Source of the DNA: an uncultured Collinsella sp.
Lineage (GTDB): Bacteria; Actinomycetota; Coriobacteriia; Coriobacteriales; Coriobacteriaceae
Length of the DNA: 48,443 nt
Reading direction: 5' to 3'
Assembly: GCA_937934165.1 (NCBI GenBank)
Contig: CALGZX010000007.1
Coordinates: 1-48,443 of the forward strand
A program made the position numbers and the translations under genes. Shown piece by piece: positions 1 through 7,930 of this stretch. Below the pieces are notes generated by a model that was not told the DNA's origin, searched no databases, and worked only from the letters and a program-made list of their open reading frames with translations. Position 1 is the first letter of the stretch, and the number at the start of each line of letters is the position of its first letter.

Positions 1-1
1 G

Positions 2-73
2 TTTGAAAAAGCAATAGCAGAAATTAATGAAGTTATCGCGAAATCACGAAAAATCGAAAGAAATTCAAAGTAG
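2..73 (+). CDS. Possible 3' end of an upstream gene
   Basis: A reading frame is open from the left window edge and ends at TAG 71-73, giving 23 residues that look helical and charged. The stretch is AT-rich compared with everything downstream. It could be the C-terminus of a gene cut by the window edge or a chance open frame; 23 codons cannot decide. No function can be given. Confidence 0.2.
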   Translation, partial: FEKAIAEINEVIAKSRKIERNSK

Positions 74-134
74 TTACAGAAAGATGCCGTTTTTGCGCCA
101 TTGATGCCCACTTTGTGCATTTTTGCGCAACCAC

Positions 135-163
135 TTGACAAATTTCGCCATTCCTGCTATGAT
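135..163 (+). promoter_or_regulatory. Sigma-70-type promoter
   Basis: TTGACA at 135-140 and TATGAT at 158-163 are separated by exactly 17 bp, a near-consensus housekeeping promoter. It lies 33 bp upstream of the start codon at 196 and is the obvious promoter for that gene. Confidence 0.75.
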
Positions 164-195
164 GAAAAAAACATCGTGCGGAGGGGCGAAAGTAC

Positions 196-690
196 ATGAT
201 TTGGGGAATCGTGACGGCGGGAGCGGCGCTGCTGCTCATTCTGGTCGCCTTGCTGCACGCACAGCGGCGCAGAAATCGGCTGGAGAAGGAAATGGTGGAG
301 CGCGCGCGGACGACCGACCTGTATCGCGCGCTGTATCCCGTGCTGCGGACGGCGAACCGCTGCTGCGTTGACCGCGTGCTGATTCGGCGGGACGAGGTGC
401 GCATTGTGCTCTTTAAGCCGATGAACAGCGTGTACCGCTTCGTATTTGAGGAGCGCGGATTCGACCGTGTGAACGACCCGAAGGTGCTGAAGGCGCTCGC
501 ACTGGCGATTTCCGCGGACATGGATCACTTGCGTGACAATCGCTGCTATTCATTCAGCGTCCGGCAGGATATTACCGCGCAGGGGAACAAAGTATATTGG
601 TATGAATACAACATTCTGCCGTACTACAAGGATACGCTGACGAAGGCGTGGTATCATCAGCCCGAAGTCGAGGACGGGATTATTCGCTGA
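196..690 (+). CDS. Membrane-anchored protein of unknown function (164 aa)
   Basis: I do not recognise this protein. Residues ~3-22 form one hydrophobic segment followed by an RRRNR basic stretch, so it is probably anchored by its N-terminus with the remaining ~140 residues in the cytoplasm. The soluble part is rich in Arg and aromatics, with no visible catalytic motif. The ATG is supported by a GGAGG at 180-184 and a near-consensus promoter upstream. Codon use (ATT, CGG, GCG) differs from the GAG/ATC/AAG-rich genes after 1.3 kb, so it probably belongs to the same foreign-looking segment as the following DUF4867-type gene. Confidence 0.7.
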   Translation: MIWGIVTAGAALLLILVALLHAQRRRNRLEKEMVERARTTDLYRALYPVLRTANRCCVDRVLIRRDEVRIVLFKPMNSVYRFVFEERGFDRVNDPKVLKALALAISADMDHLRDNRCYSFSVRQDITAQGNKVYWYEYNILPYYKDTLTKAWYHQPEVEDGIIR

Positions 691-737
691 TGAAGCAGGA
701 TTTCCCCGGAAAACGGCGAATATAAGGAAAAGAAAAC

Positions 738-753
738 GCGGAGCATCCTCCGC
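738..753 (+). other. Short perfect hairpin between genes
   Basis: GCGGAG (738-743) and CTCCGC (748-753) flank a 4-nt loop, 11 bp before the ribosome binding site AGGAGG at 764-769. There is no T-run, so it is more likely an mRNA-processing or stabilising hairpin than a terminator. Confidence 0.4.
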
Positions 754-778
754 AGAGAAAAACAGGAGGCGTATTCTC

Positions 779-1516
779 ATGGAGATTTTGTCTGTCTATG
801 ATTCGGCTTTCAAGCCCTACGGCCGCGTGGTGGAGGGCTATCCGACGGAAGGGCTCGTCAAGGCGCTCGCGACGACGCCCTGCACCGACGGCGTGGTGTA
901 CCTGCCGCGCGTGGAAGTGCTGCACAGCGCGCCGAACGCCGCGAAAATCGGCGAAGGGCTGTACGGTGGTATGCCCTATGAGCTGGGCTACTGCAACGGC
1001 CACAACACGAAGCTGAACTGCCTTGAGTTCCACCGGGACAGCGAGTTCAACCTCGGCACGGACGATTTCATTCTGCTGCTGGCAACGCTGTCCGATTTGG
1101 AGGACGGTGAGCTGGACACCGCGAAGGTGAAGGCGTTCAAGGTGCCGGCGGGCGTGATGGTGGAAGTGTACGCGACGACGCTGCACTATGCCCCGTGCCA
1201 TGCGGATGCGAAGAAGGGCTTCCGCGTGATGGTGGCGCTGCCGGGCGACGCCGGTGTGATCGCCGATGCCCCGGGCCTGCGCAGCCTACCGCTCGTGGGT
1301 CACGAGCGGGGTCTGGCGCGCGCCTTCCCCGAGATTGTCGAGGCATCGCGCGCGTGCCGGTTTGGCGATTGCACGCATACCCATGAGCCGGGCTGCGCCG
1401 TTCGCGAGGCCGAGGACGCCGGGCAGATCGACAGCCTGCGTCTGGAAACGTTCCAAAACCTGGCGTCATCCATGCGCGTGAGCGCTCAAATGCTCGATCC
1501 CGATGTTCATCTGTAA
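779..1516 (+). CDS. Chimeric ORF: DUF4867-type N-terminus joined to RsgA C-terminus
   Basis: Residues 1 to ~155 resemble the DUF4867 family (cupin-like, function unknown). From about residue 160 the sequence becomes the end of RsgA, the small-subunit-dependent ribosome assembly GTPase: a G3-like VIADAPGLRSL stretch, then the zinc-binding knuckle CRFGDCTHTHEPGC and the usual helical tail. The GTPase P-loop and OB-fold of RsgA are absent. The join is in frame and lies at about nt 1245-1260, coinciding with a change of codon style. A working RsgA cannot come from this ORF. The natural explanation is that two genomes meet here, by assembly error or by recombination. AGGAGG at 764-769 supports the start at 779. 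Confidence 0.75.
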   Translation: MEILSVYDSAFKPYGRVVEGYPTEGLVKALATTPCTDGVVYLPRVEVLHSAPNAAKIGEGLYGGMPYELGYCNGHNTKLNCLEFHRDSEFNLGTDDFILLLATLSDLEDGELDTAKVKAFKVPAGVMVEVYATTLHYAPCHADAKKGFRVMVALPGDAGVIADAPGLRSLPLVGHERGLARAFPEIVEASRACRFGDCTHTHEPGCAVREAEDAGQIDSLRLETFQNLASSMRVSAQMLDPDVHL

Positions 1517-1534
1517 TTGATTTTTCCTATGACA

Positions 1535-1568
1535 GCCGTCTCCCAACTGTTTGGGAGACGGCTTTTTT
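1535..1568 (+). terminator. Rho-independent terminator after the rsgA remnant
   Basis: A 12-bp perfect stem (1535-1546 with 1551-1562), 4-nt loop CTGT, then six T. It ends the transcript carrying the RsgA C-terminus and separates it from the Tad operon. Confidence 0.9.
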
Positions 1569-1606
1569 GCTGCGGAAAAGCCTCGAAACATGCAGTTTGC
1601 TGACGT

Positions 1607-1658
1607 GCTGACCAAAACCTTGCCACGAGCTTGACGGACTGGTCAGCTTTTGGTCAGC
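1607..1658 (+). promoter_or_regulatory. Inverted repeat upstream of the Tad operon (possible operator)
   Basis: GCTGACCAAAA (1607-1617) and its exact reverse complement TTTTGGTCAGC (1648-1658) flank 30 bp; a third partial copy, TGGTCAGC, lies at 1640-1647. No convincing -35/-10 pair could be fixed between here and the first Tad gene, although TTGACA occurs at 1666-1671. The repeat could bind a regulator of pilus expression; this is inference from position only. Otherwise the 1569-1768 gap holds nothing I recognise. Confidence 0.4.
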
Positions 1659-1768
1659 GATTGGTTTGACATCGAAAATCAAGATCGCGATTGCGCCGCT
1701 TTGCACTCTGACCGCCCAGACAATGGTGGTACGGGCATTCGCCCGGCACTGCCATGAGAGGAGCGGCC

Positions 1769-2428
1769 GTGAACAAGAGCAAACGCATCGCCATCAGTCT
1801 GGTCGCGGGCGTGCTCGCTGCTCTGCTCTGCATGGTTTACGGCTCGTCGATCCGCTCGCAAGCCGAACAGGTCCAGGCTGAGACCTTGGCCAAGTACGGT
1901 GGCGATCGCGTCGAGGTATGCGTCGCGGCGCGCGATATCGATGTGGGTGAGACCCTCGATGAGACCAATGTCATAACCCAGGAATGGCTGACGAGCCTGC
2001 TGCCGCGTGACGCGGCGACCGAGCTGCGCCAGGTGCGCGGCGACGTGACGACTTCGCGTATTCCCAAAAACGCCGTGATCTGCAATGTCTACACCAAGGC
2101 CGAGAGCCACAAGCTCGAGGTGCCTAAGGGCAAGGTCGCCGTTTCGGTGGCGGTCGATGCCGAGCACTCGGTCGGCGGTGCTACGGGCGTGGGCAGCTAC
2201 GTGGATGTGTATGTGCAAAAAGACGGCGTAACCGATCGACTGTGCGGCGCGCACGTGATCGATACCAGTGAGGATTCCGGTGCCACGCGCGAGGGCAAGA
2301 TCGAATGGGTGACGCTGGCGGCTGACCCCGAAGACGTCAAGGAACTGCTGGGAGCCTCGGGCAAGGGAACGGTCAGCTTGACGATTCCCGCCACGGCGCG
2401 CGGCAAAAAGAGCGGAGGCGACGAGTGA
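1769..2428 (+). CDS. cpaB: Flp pilus assembly protein CpaB (SAF domain)
   Basis: CpaB/RcpC proteins are anchored by one N-terminal membrane helix and carry SAF/β-clip domains in the extracytoplasmic space, where they help Flp pilus assembly. Here residues ~5-25 are hydrophobic after a KSKR stretch, and the SAF-like region begins at RVEVCVAARDIDVGETL, followed by the IPKNAVI and KVAVSVAVDAEH segments typical of the family. I choose GTG 1769 over the in-frame ATG at 1754, because GAGAGGAG (1756-1763) sits 5 bp before the GTG and would lie inside the longer version. First gene of the Tad operon; its stop overlaps the start of the next gene. Confidence 0.8.
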   Translation: MNKSKRIAISLVAGVLAALLCMVYGSSIRSQAEQVQAETLAKYGGDRVEVCVAARDIDVGETLDETNVITQEWLTSLLPRDAATELRQVRGDVTTSRIPKNAVICNVYTKAESHKLEVPKGKVAVSVAVDAEHSVGGATGVGSYVDVYVQKDGVTDRLCGAHVIDTSEDSGATREGKIEWVTLAADPEDVKELLGASGKGTVSLTIPATARGKKSGGDE

Positions 2429-4077
2429 TGAAGGCGATCTGGCTTGCGTGCTGCGCGTGCGGCGATTACGGGCTGTTGCAGCAGGAAGTCGAGGGCCGTG
2501 ATGCGGGTGCACAGGTGCTTCGCGTGGGTGACCTGGACGGGCTGGTTTCCATGGCGCGGGCGTTTCCGTCGCGCCGCGGGGCTGCCATCATCGCGGCGTC
2601 TCTGTTTGATATCGAAGATGTGCGCGAGACTGTTGCGCGCCTGACGGCCGAAGGCCGCGTGAGTCGCGTGGTCGTGTTGATAGAAGCGCTCGATCCGTCG
2701 GATATCGAGGGACTGTTTCGCGCGGGGGCGACCGAGGTCATCGCTGCGCACAGTATATGCGGCAACGGGCGCGCGGGCGAGGGAGCGGTTGATTCCGATC
2801 GGCGCATGACGATTGAGCCCGATGCTTTTGTTGATAGGGAACCCGGGGCGCCTCGCGCTACAAGAGGCCCGCGTGTTGATGATTATGGAAAAGCGGAAGC
2901 CGAGCATGGTCGGCGCCCCCGGAACCCCCTTGTATACGATGACGCTGGAGGGCCGGCGCAGCATGCTGGCGACTCCCCGGCTGTAGATATGGGATACGTG
3001 CACGGCGTGAATCTGGCGGATGAACTCGACGAAGTTGAGGGCTTTGCCGGGTGCGGCGAGTTGTCGCTGATGCAGCATGAGCAGATTGCACAGAACGAGC
3101 CTGCCTCGCAGACCGAACAAGCCGCCATGCCGGCTTGGACGCAGCGTGTGGTTGCGGCGGGGGAGACGGGGACGCTGTCACCGACGCCCGCTCCGCCGCC
3201 TCCGATGCCGCCGGCAGACGCTGCCACTCCGCAGCATCGAGCTCCGGTCATCTGCGCCATTTCGGGTTCGGGCGGTTGCGGCAAGTCGACGATCGTTGCT
3301 ACCATGGCACACGCATCGTCGCTGTTGGGCTTGCGTGCCGCCGTGCTCGACCTGGACCTGATGTTTGGAAACCTTTACGACTTGTTAGGCGTCGATGCTC
3401 CGCGCGATATGGCGGCACTTATCGAGCCGTCAGCGGCGGGCGCGCTCACCGAGCCGGATATCGTAGCCACATCGATGCGCGTGGCGCCGGGCGTTACGCT
3501 CTGGGGTCCCGTCGCGGCGCCCGAGCAAGCCGAGCTCATGGCACGTCCGGTGGAGCTACTGCTTGATGTTCTGCGTCGCGAATCCGACGTGGTCTTTATC
3601 GATACCTCGGTCTTTTGGGGCGACGCCGTGGCGGCTGCGGTGGCGGCGAGCGACCGTTGCCTGGTCGTTGGCGATGCTGCGGTGTCGTCCGCGACATCGG
3701 CATCGCGCGTCATTGAACTGGCAAGTCGAGTAGGTGTGCCGCGCACGCGCATGAGCGCTGTATTCAACCGGTTTGGCGCGCGCGGGGCAGACGAGGACGT
3801 CGCCATGCGCTTTGAGATTGCCTGTGCGTTGAGCTCCAAGATTCGTATCGCCGATGGCGGGCAGGATCTCGCCGCGCTCATGGCGTTTGGGCGCGCTGAC
3901 GAGGCAGTGGGGCAGACCGGCGCTTTTGCGACCAGCGTGCGCGAGGCCACGCGCGAGATGCTCGTGGAACTGGGGTGCGCCGTCGGCCCTTGGAGCGATA
4001 TGGTCGCCGACCGTGCAACGCGCACCGAACGCCCGCGTATCCGCCTTCCCTGGTCGCGCGAGGGTGATCAGCGATGA
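2428..4077 (+). CDS. tadZ: TadZ/CpaE-type MinD-family ATPase
   Basis: TadZ/CpaE proteins are MinD/ParA-like ATPases that place the Tad pilus machine in the cell. The N-terminal ~115 residues look like a degenerate receiver domain (VVLIEALDPSD, GATEVI). A low-complexity linker of ~150 residues rich in Pro, Gly, Ala and Gln follows. The deviant Walker A is SGSGGCGKST at residues 279-288, followed by a Walker A'-like AAVLDLDLMFGN. At 549 residues it is longer than most family members because of the linker. ATG 2428 overlaps the cpaB stop (TGATG); GTG 2425 is an alternative with better spacing to GGAGG at 2413-2417. Its end overlaps tadA (ATGA). Confidence 0.85.
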   Translation: MKAIWLACCACGDYGLLQQEVEGRDAGAQVLRVGDLDGLVSMARAFPSRRGAAIIAASLFDIEDVRETVARLTAEGRVSRVVVLIEALDPSDIEGLFRAGATEVIAAHSICGNGRAGEGAVDSDRRMTIEPDAFVDREPGAPRATRGPRVDDYGKAEAEHGRRPRNPLVYDDAGGPAQHAGDSPAVDMGYVHGVNLADELDEVEGFAGCGELSLMQHEQIAQNEPASQTEQAAMPAWTQRVVAAGETGTLSPTPAPPPPMPPADAATPQHRAPVICAISGSGGCGKSTIVATMAHASSLLGLRAAVLDLDLMFGNLYDLLGVDAPRDMAALIEPSAAGALTEPDIVATSMRVAPGVTLWGPVAAPEQAELMARPVELLLDVLRRESDVVFIDTSVFWGDAVAAAVAASDRCLVVGDAAVSSATSASRVIELASRVGVPRTRMSAVFNRFGARGADEDVAMRFEIACALSSKIRIADGGQDLAALMAFGRADEAVGQTGAFATSVREATREMLVELGCAVGPWSDMVADRATRTERPRIRLPWSREGDQR

Positions 4078-5402
4078 GCCTGCAAACGAGGATTAAGGCT
4101 GCCGGCGCTGCAGCGGCGGCAGCGCCTGTAGATGCGGGGCGTCGCCGCGCGGTGAAACGACGCACCAAGCGCGCCGTGATGGACCGCATGGGTTACGACG
4201 AAGTGGCGCGTATCAGCGCCTATGTCGACCCGGCACTTGCCCGCTCGGAATTGCGTCCCGCGGTGGAGGCGGCGCTCAATGTTGAGGAGCCGACCGATCT
4301 CGCGACGACCGAGCGCGAGACCATCATCGACGAGATTTTGGATGACGTGGTGGGCTTGGGGCCGTTGCAGCCGCTCATCGAGGACGACACCGTTACCGAG
4401 ATCATGATTAACGGCTGCCGCTCGGCTTTCTTTGAACGCGGCGGCGTCTTGCACCCCATCGAGCATGGGTTTGAGGATGATGAGCAGATCCGTGTGCTTA
4501 TCGACCGCATCATCTCGCCACTTGGCCGCCGTATCGACGAGCGCAGCCCCATCGTCAACGCCCGCCTCAAAACGGGCTATCGCGTCAACGCGGTGATTCC
4601 ACCCGTGGCGATTGACGGACCGATTCTCACCATCCGAAAGTTCTCGGACCGCATTTGCTCGCTGGACGAGCTTGTGGGGCTGGGGTCGCTGCCGCTTTGG
4701 TATGCGCAGCTGTTGTCCTGCGCGGTGTCGCTGCGACAGGACCTGGCGGTTGCGGGAGGCACGGGATCTGGTAAGACCACCCTGCTCAATGCGTTGTCAT
4801 GTGAGATTTCCACCGGCGAGCGCATCGTGACGATCGAGGACTCTGCCGAGCTCAAGTTTGCGCATCATCCGCACGTGGTGCGTCTAGAGGCGCGCGAGGC
4901 TTCAATTGAGGGCGAGGGCGCGGTGACGATCCGCGACCTGGTGACCAATGCCCTGCGCATGCGCCCCGACCGCATCGTGGTGGGTGAGGTGCGCGGTGCC
5001 GAGTGCTGCGACATGTTGCAGGCCATGAACACGGGCCACGACGGGTCGCTCACCACACTTCATGCGGGCTCAGAACAGGAGACCGTGGTACGTCTGACGT
5101 TGCTTGCACGTTATGGCATCGATCTGCCGAGCGAGCTCATCGAGGAGCAGATTGCCATGGCGCTCGACGGCATCGTGATGTCCGAGCGCCACGCCGATGG
5201 CAGGCGCTTCGTCTCCTCGTATTCGGGGGTGCGTCGCGCCGCGTCGGGCGGCGTAGAGCTCGAGCGCTATGTGACTTTCGATGCCGCCGAGCGCACCTGG
5301 ACGCTTGACCGCGAGCCGCCGTTTATCGCAGAAGGCCTGCGGTCGGGGACGCTCACACAAGAGGAGGTGGACGAATGGAGGTCGCTGTGCCCCTCGTCGT
5401 AG
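4074..5402 (+). CDS. tadA: Tad pilus assembly ATPase TadA/CpaF
   Basis: This is the cytoplasmic hexameric motor ATPase (GspE/PilT superfamily) that powers Flp pilus extrusion. The N-terminal CpaF domain shows the DDVVGLGPLQPLIEDD and EIMING motifs. The Walker A is GGTGSGKTT at residues 228-236 (K234), followed by the ITIEDSAEL Asp box, the Walker B region RPDRIVVGEVRG and the His box SLTTLHAGS. Length (442 aa) is normal for the family. It overlaps the upstream gene by ATGA and extends 28 nt into tadB, so translation is probably coupled through the set. Confidence 0.95.
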   Translation: MSLQTRIKAAGAAAAAAPVDAGRRRAVKRRTKRAVMDRMGYDEVARISAYVDPALARSELRPAVEAALNVEEPTDLATTERETIIDEILDDVVGLGPLQPLIEDDTVTEIMINGCRSAFFERGGVLHPIEHGFEDDEQIRVLIDRIISPLGRRIDERSPIVNARLKTGYRVNAVIPPVAIDGPILTIRKFSDRICSLDELVGLGSLPLWYAQLLSCAVSLRQDLAVAGGTGSGKTTLLNALSCEISTGERIVTIEDSAELKFAHHPHVVRLEAREASIEGEGAVTIRDLVTNALRMRPDRIVVGEVRGAECCDMLQAMNTGHDGSLTTLHAGSEQETVVRLTLLARYGIDLPSELIEEQIAMALDGIVMSERHADGRRFVSSYSGVRRAASGGVELERYVTFDAAERTWTLDREPPFIAEGLRSGTLTQEEVDEWRSLCPSS

Positions 5403-6301
5403 GGGGTTTGGCAGGGTTTTCTGTTGCGACGGCGTGCGGGGTGGAACCTCGTGTGCCGCAGGTGCCGCCGGCGGAGCTGGCGCGTCAGGTGCTCGAGACG
5501 GTGGCAGAGAAGCTGCCGCGTGAGCTGGTGGAAAACGATCTGCTGAAAAAGATCGCCCGTTCGTGGGCATCGCTGGCTCCGGCACATCGCCTTGGCCTCG
5601 TGATCGAGGATGCTTCGGGGCGTTTGGCGTTTCTGCTGCTATCGAGCGGTGTCTGCTGCGTTTTGCTAACGATGGTGTCGTTATCGCCCCTCGGATTTGC
5701 CTTGGGACTTGTTGCTCCGATTGCCGTTGGCGCCGCTCGGGATGGCTTTGAGAGCCGGCGCGAGCAACACGATGTAGAAGAGGCCATGCCCGAGGCGTTT
5801 ACCGCGCTTTCCATGTCGCTTGCCTCGGGACATTCGCTGGCCCAGGGCATGCGCTTTGTGGGCGCTCATGCGCAAGAGCCGGTACATACCGAGTTTTTGC
5901 GGGTAGCGGCGGCGATCGATTGCGGCATCTCGGCGACCGACGCGCTCGATGACTTGCTCGCGCGCATCGACGCCCCCGGTCTTTCGCTTGTGACCTTGGC
6001 GCTTAAGGTGTCTCAGCGCACCGGCGCTCCGCTTGCCGACTTACTGTCCGAGGCGTCGAGCATGGTGGGGGAGCGCATTGAGCTCAAGCGCCGCCTGGAT
6101 GTCAAGACGTCTCAGGCTCGCATGTCTGCGCATATGGTCGCGGCGATGCCGGCGGGCATGTGCGCGGTGTTGGCGCTGCTTTCGGCAGATTTTCGTCGCG
6201 GTCTTGCGACGCCTGCCGGCGCGGGCGCTGTGGTGCTGGGTCTTGCCCTCAACGCCGTTGCCCTGGTGGTTATCCGGCGCATTATGCGGGTGGAGCTATG
6301 A
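5375..6301 (+). CDS. tadB: Tad pilus inner-membrane platform protein TadB
   Basis: TadB is one of two GspF-like membrane proteins forming the platform on which the TadA motor acts. The product (308 aa) has hydrophobic segments around residues 85-115 and 255-300. Between them lies the T2SSF domain, recognisable by EEAMPEAFTALSMSLASGHSLAQGM and a second GxPLADLL stretch. GAGGAGG before ATG 5375 supports this start inside the end of tadA. ATGA overlap with tadC. Confidence 0.9.
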   Translation: MEVAVPLVVGGLAGFSVATACGVEPRVPQVPPAELARQVLETVAEKLPRELVENDLLKKIARSWASLAPAHRLGLVIEDASGRLAFLLLSSGVCCVLLTMVSLSPLGFALGLVAPIAVGAARDGFESRREQHDVEEAMPEAFTALSMSLASGHSLAQGMRFVGAHAQEPVHTEFLRVAAAIDCGISATDALDDLLARIDAPGLSLVTLALKVSQRTGAPLADLLSEASSMVGERIELKRRLDVKTSQARMSAHMVAAMPAGMCAVLALLSADFRRGLATPAGAGAVVLGLALNAVALVVIRRIMRVEL

Positions 6302-6939
6302 GCGCCCCGGTTGCAGTTGCGGCTTGCCTGTGCGCCCTGAGTGTATTTGTCGCGACGGGTTTGGATCGGGCGGATGCACGCAAGATCGCAGAGGCCTGCA
6401 AGCGCGAGGCGGTGCTGGTCGCTGCCGCGGGTCGCTCGGTGGTCGATGCCCTGACCGCGCGAGTGAAGGGCGCGGTTGGAGCGGGCGGCTCGGCGCGAGT
6501 GTCGCTCGGCGAAGTGTCCGAGATGATCGATGTTGTGCGCTTGGGTCTTTCGGCCGGTCTTTCGTTTGATGCGGCGCTTGAGATTTTCTGTGCCAACCGC
6601 CGGTCAGTGCTGGCTCTTCGCCTTGAGCGGGCCTGCATGGCGTGGCAGGTGGGCGTGGGCACGCGTGAGGACGAGTTGTTGGCCGCCGCGCGCGACCTGG
6701 ACGTGCGAGCGCTCGAGACCTTTGCCATCACGGTGGGGCAGGCGCTCGCCCTGGGTGCCCCACTTGCCGAGACGCTGGCCGCTCAAAGTCGCGAGATCCG
6801 TGCGGCTCATCGCGCCGCGGTCGAGTGCGAGATCGAGCGTGCGCCCGTCAAGCTGCTGATTCCCACCGGCACGCTCATCTTGCCAGCGTTGCTTCTGTCC
6901 ATATTGGGCCCGCTGCTTGGAGCAGGCGGGATGATGTAG
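6298..6939 (+). CDS. tadC: Tad pilus inner-membrane platform protein TadC
   Basis: Second GspF-like platform protein, partner of TadB. A hydrophobic N-terminus is followed by EVSEMIDVVRLGLSAGLSFDAAL, the T2SSF signature, then GAPLAETLAAQSREIRAAHRA and a C-terminal hydrophobic pair (LLIPTGTLILPALLLSILGPLL). At 213 residues it is shorter than many TadC proteins and appears to have lost one N-terminal membrane segment. The frame is open upstream, but ATG 6298 overlaps the tadB stop as ATGA, the pattern used throughout this operon, so I prefer it. Confidence 0.85.
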   Translation: MSAPVAVAACLCALSVFVATGLDRADARKIAEACKREAVLVAAAGRSVVDALTARVKGAVGAGGSARVSLGEVSEMIDVVRLGLSAGLSFDAALEIFCANRRSVLALRLERACMAWQVGVGTREDELLAAARDLDVRALETFAITVGQALALGAPLAETLAAQSREIRAAHRAAVECEIERAPVKLLIPTGTLILPALLLSILGPLLGAGGMM

Positions 6940-6949
6940 GGAGGAATAC

Positions 6950-7183
6950 ATGAACACGATGGTCGAAGTTGCTGACAAGGCTTGGAACTGGGCTTTTTGC
7001 CGGGCGATCCGCGCTCGCCAGCATGCCAAGGAGCTGTTGCGGGAGGAGAGCGCGCAGGGTACCACCGAGTACGCCATTTTGGTGGGCGTGCTTGTGGTGA
7101 TCGCGATTATTGCCATCGTTGCATTTAAAGGCAAGGTCCAAGATCTATGGAACGCTATCAGCGAGGGCATCAACAGCCTGTAG
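6950..7183 (+). CDS. flp: Flp-type major pilin
   Basis: The 77-aa product fits the Flp pilin subunit: a basic leader of ~34 residues, then SAQGTTEY and a continuous hydrophobic helix (AILVGVLVVIAIIAIVAF) with a short polar tail. The Glu-Tyr pair marks the class III signal. Counting Glu as +5 of the mature protein puts cleavage between Ala and Gln (A|QGTTEY), not after Gly. GGGAGGAATAC before ATG 6950 is the ribosome site. It directly follows the tadC platform gene. The leader is longer than usual for Flp pilins (often 15-25 residues). Confidence 0.85.
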   Translation: MNTMVEVADKAWNWAFCRAIRARQHAKELLREESAQGTTEYAILVGVLVVIAIIAIVAFKGKVQDLWNAISEGINSL

Positions 7184-7710
7184 AGGGCGAGCGCCCCATC
7201 GGGGTGCTGCTGGTGTTTGCTTGCCTGACCGTGGCGATAGCGGCGGTGCTTTGGGGGCTTAACGCCGCGCGGCAGCAGCGTCCTGGGGCCGCCTTCGATT
7301 CAGGCTCAGATTCGGCGGTGGCGTCTCAAAAAGATGAGATGCGAGATGCGGACGATTCGGATGTCGCTGTCACGGCGCAAACCTTTCTGCGGACGCTCGA
7401 CAAGCGGTCTGGCACTGCGACGGATTCGCCTGAGGACAACGCGATTGCGGTCCGGCTTGCATGGTCCGAGGACCGACCGATGACCGAGGCAGCGGCGGAT
7501 ATGTTACGCGCCTACCGCGAGGTGCCAACGGCCCAGCTCGCCCTGAGCGGCTATCTCGATATTAAGGGCAACGTATGGGGCGCCATCGTGCGCGATGGGC
7601 GCGGCTGGGTCGATATGGTGACGGTTGCCGCAGATGCAGGCGATGCTTCGTGTCGTCTGCGCGCCGTGCGTCTGGTCCCGCAAACAATAAGCTCAAAGGA
7701 GGGATCGTGA
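7147..7710 (+). CDS. Membrane-anchored protein of unknown function in the Tad operon
   Basis: I do not recognise this family. After ~17 polar residues comes one membrane helix (IGVLLVFACLTVAIAAVLWGL), then a Ser/Asp-rich low-complexity linker and a ~100-residue soluble domain likely outside the cell. ATG 7147 lies inside the pilin gene (37-nt overlap) without a clear ribosome site; a GTG near 7204, just before the membrane helix, is an alternative. Its place between two pilin genes suggests a pilus accessory role, possibly taking the place of RcpB/TadD-like factors absent here. That is inference from context. Confidence 0.6.
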   Translation: MERYQRGHQQPVEGERPIGVLLVFACLTVAIAAVLWGLNAARQQRPGAAFDSGSDSAVASQKDEMRDADDSDVAVTAQTFLRTLDKRSGTATDSPEDNAIAVRLAWSEDRPMTEAAADMLRAYREVPTAQLALSGYLDIKGNVWGAIVRDGRGWVDMVTVAADAGDASCRLRAVRLVPQTISSKEGS

Positions 7711-7711
7711 A

Positions 7712-7930
7712 ATGCATGGCGTTCTGCGTGAGGAATCTGCCCAGGCGACGGTCGAATACGCCATCGTCACGGTGGCGCTGTTATCGATCGTGCTGGCGAT
7801 TGTGGGACTTTGGCGTGCTGGCACCGATGGACGCTTGGCGGCGCTGGTTGAGCGGGCGGCATCCCATGGCGTTGCCTCGACGTCGGTTATCGACGCCGCT
7901 GCGGGCGCTAAGGACATCGCGTTGTATTGA
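7712..7930 (+). CDS. Second Flp-like pilin or pseudopilin
   Basis: A 72-aa protein with a very short leader (MHGVLREESA) followed by QATVEYAIVTVALLSIVLAIVGLW, the Flp processing and assembly segment. The A|QATVEY site matches that of the major pilin. Unlike that pilin it has a ~35-residue polar tail after the helix, so it may be a minor pilin at the tip or a priming subunit. AAAGGAGG at 7696-7703 gives a strong ribosome site. Confidence 0.75.
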   Translation: MHGVLREESAQATVEYAIVTVALLSIVLAIVGLWRAGTDGRLAALVERAASHGVASTSVIDAAAGAKDIALY

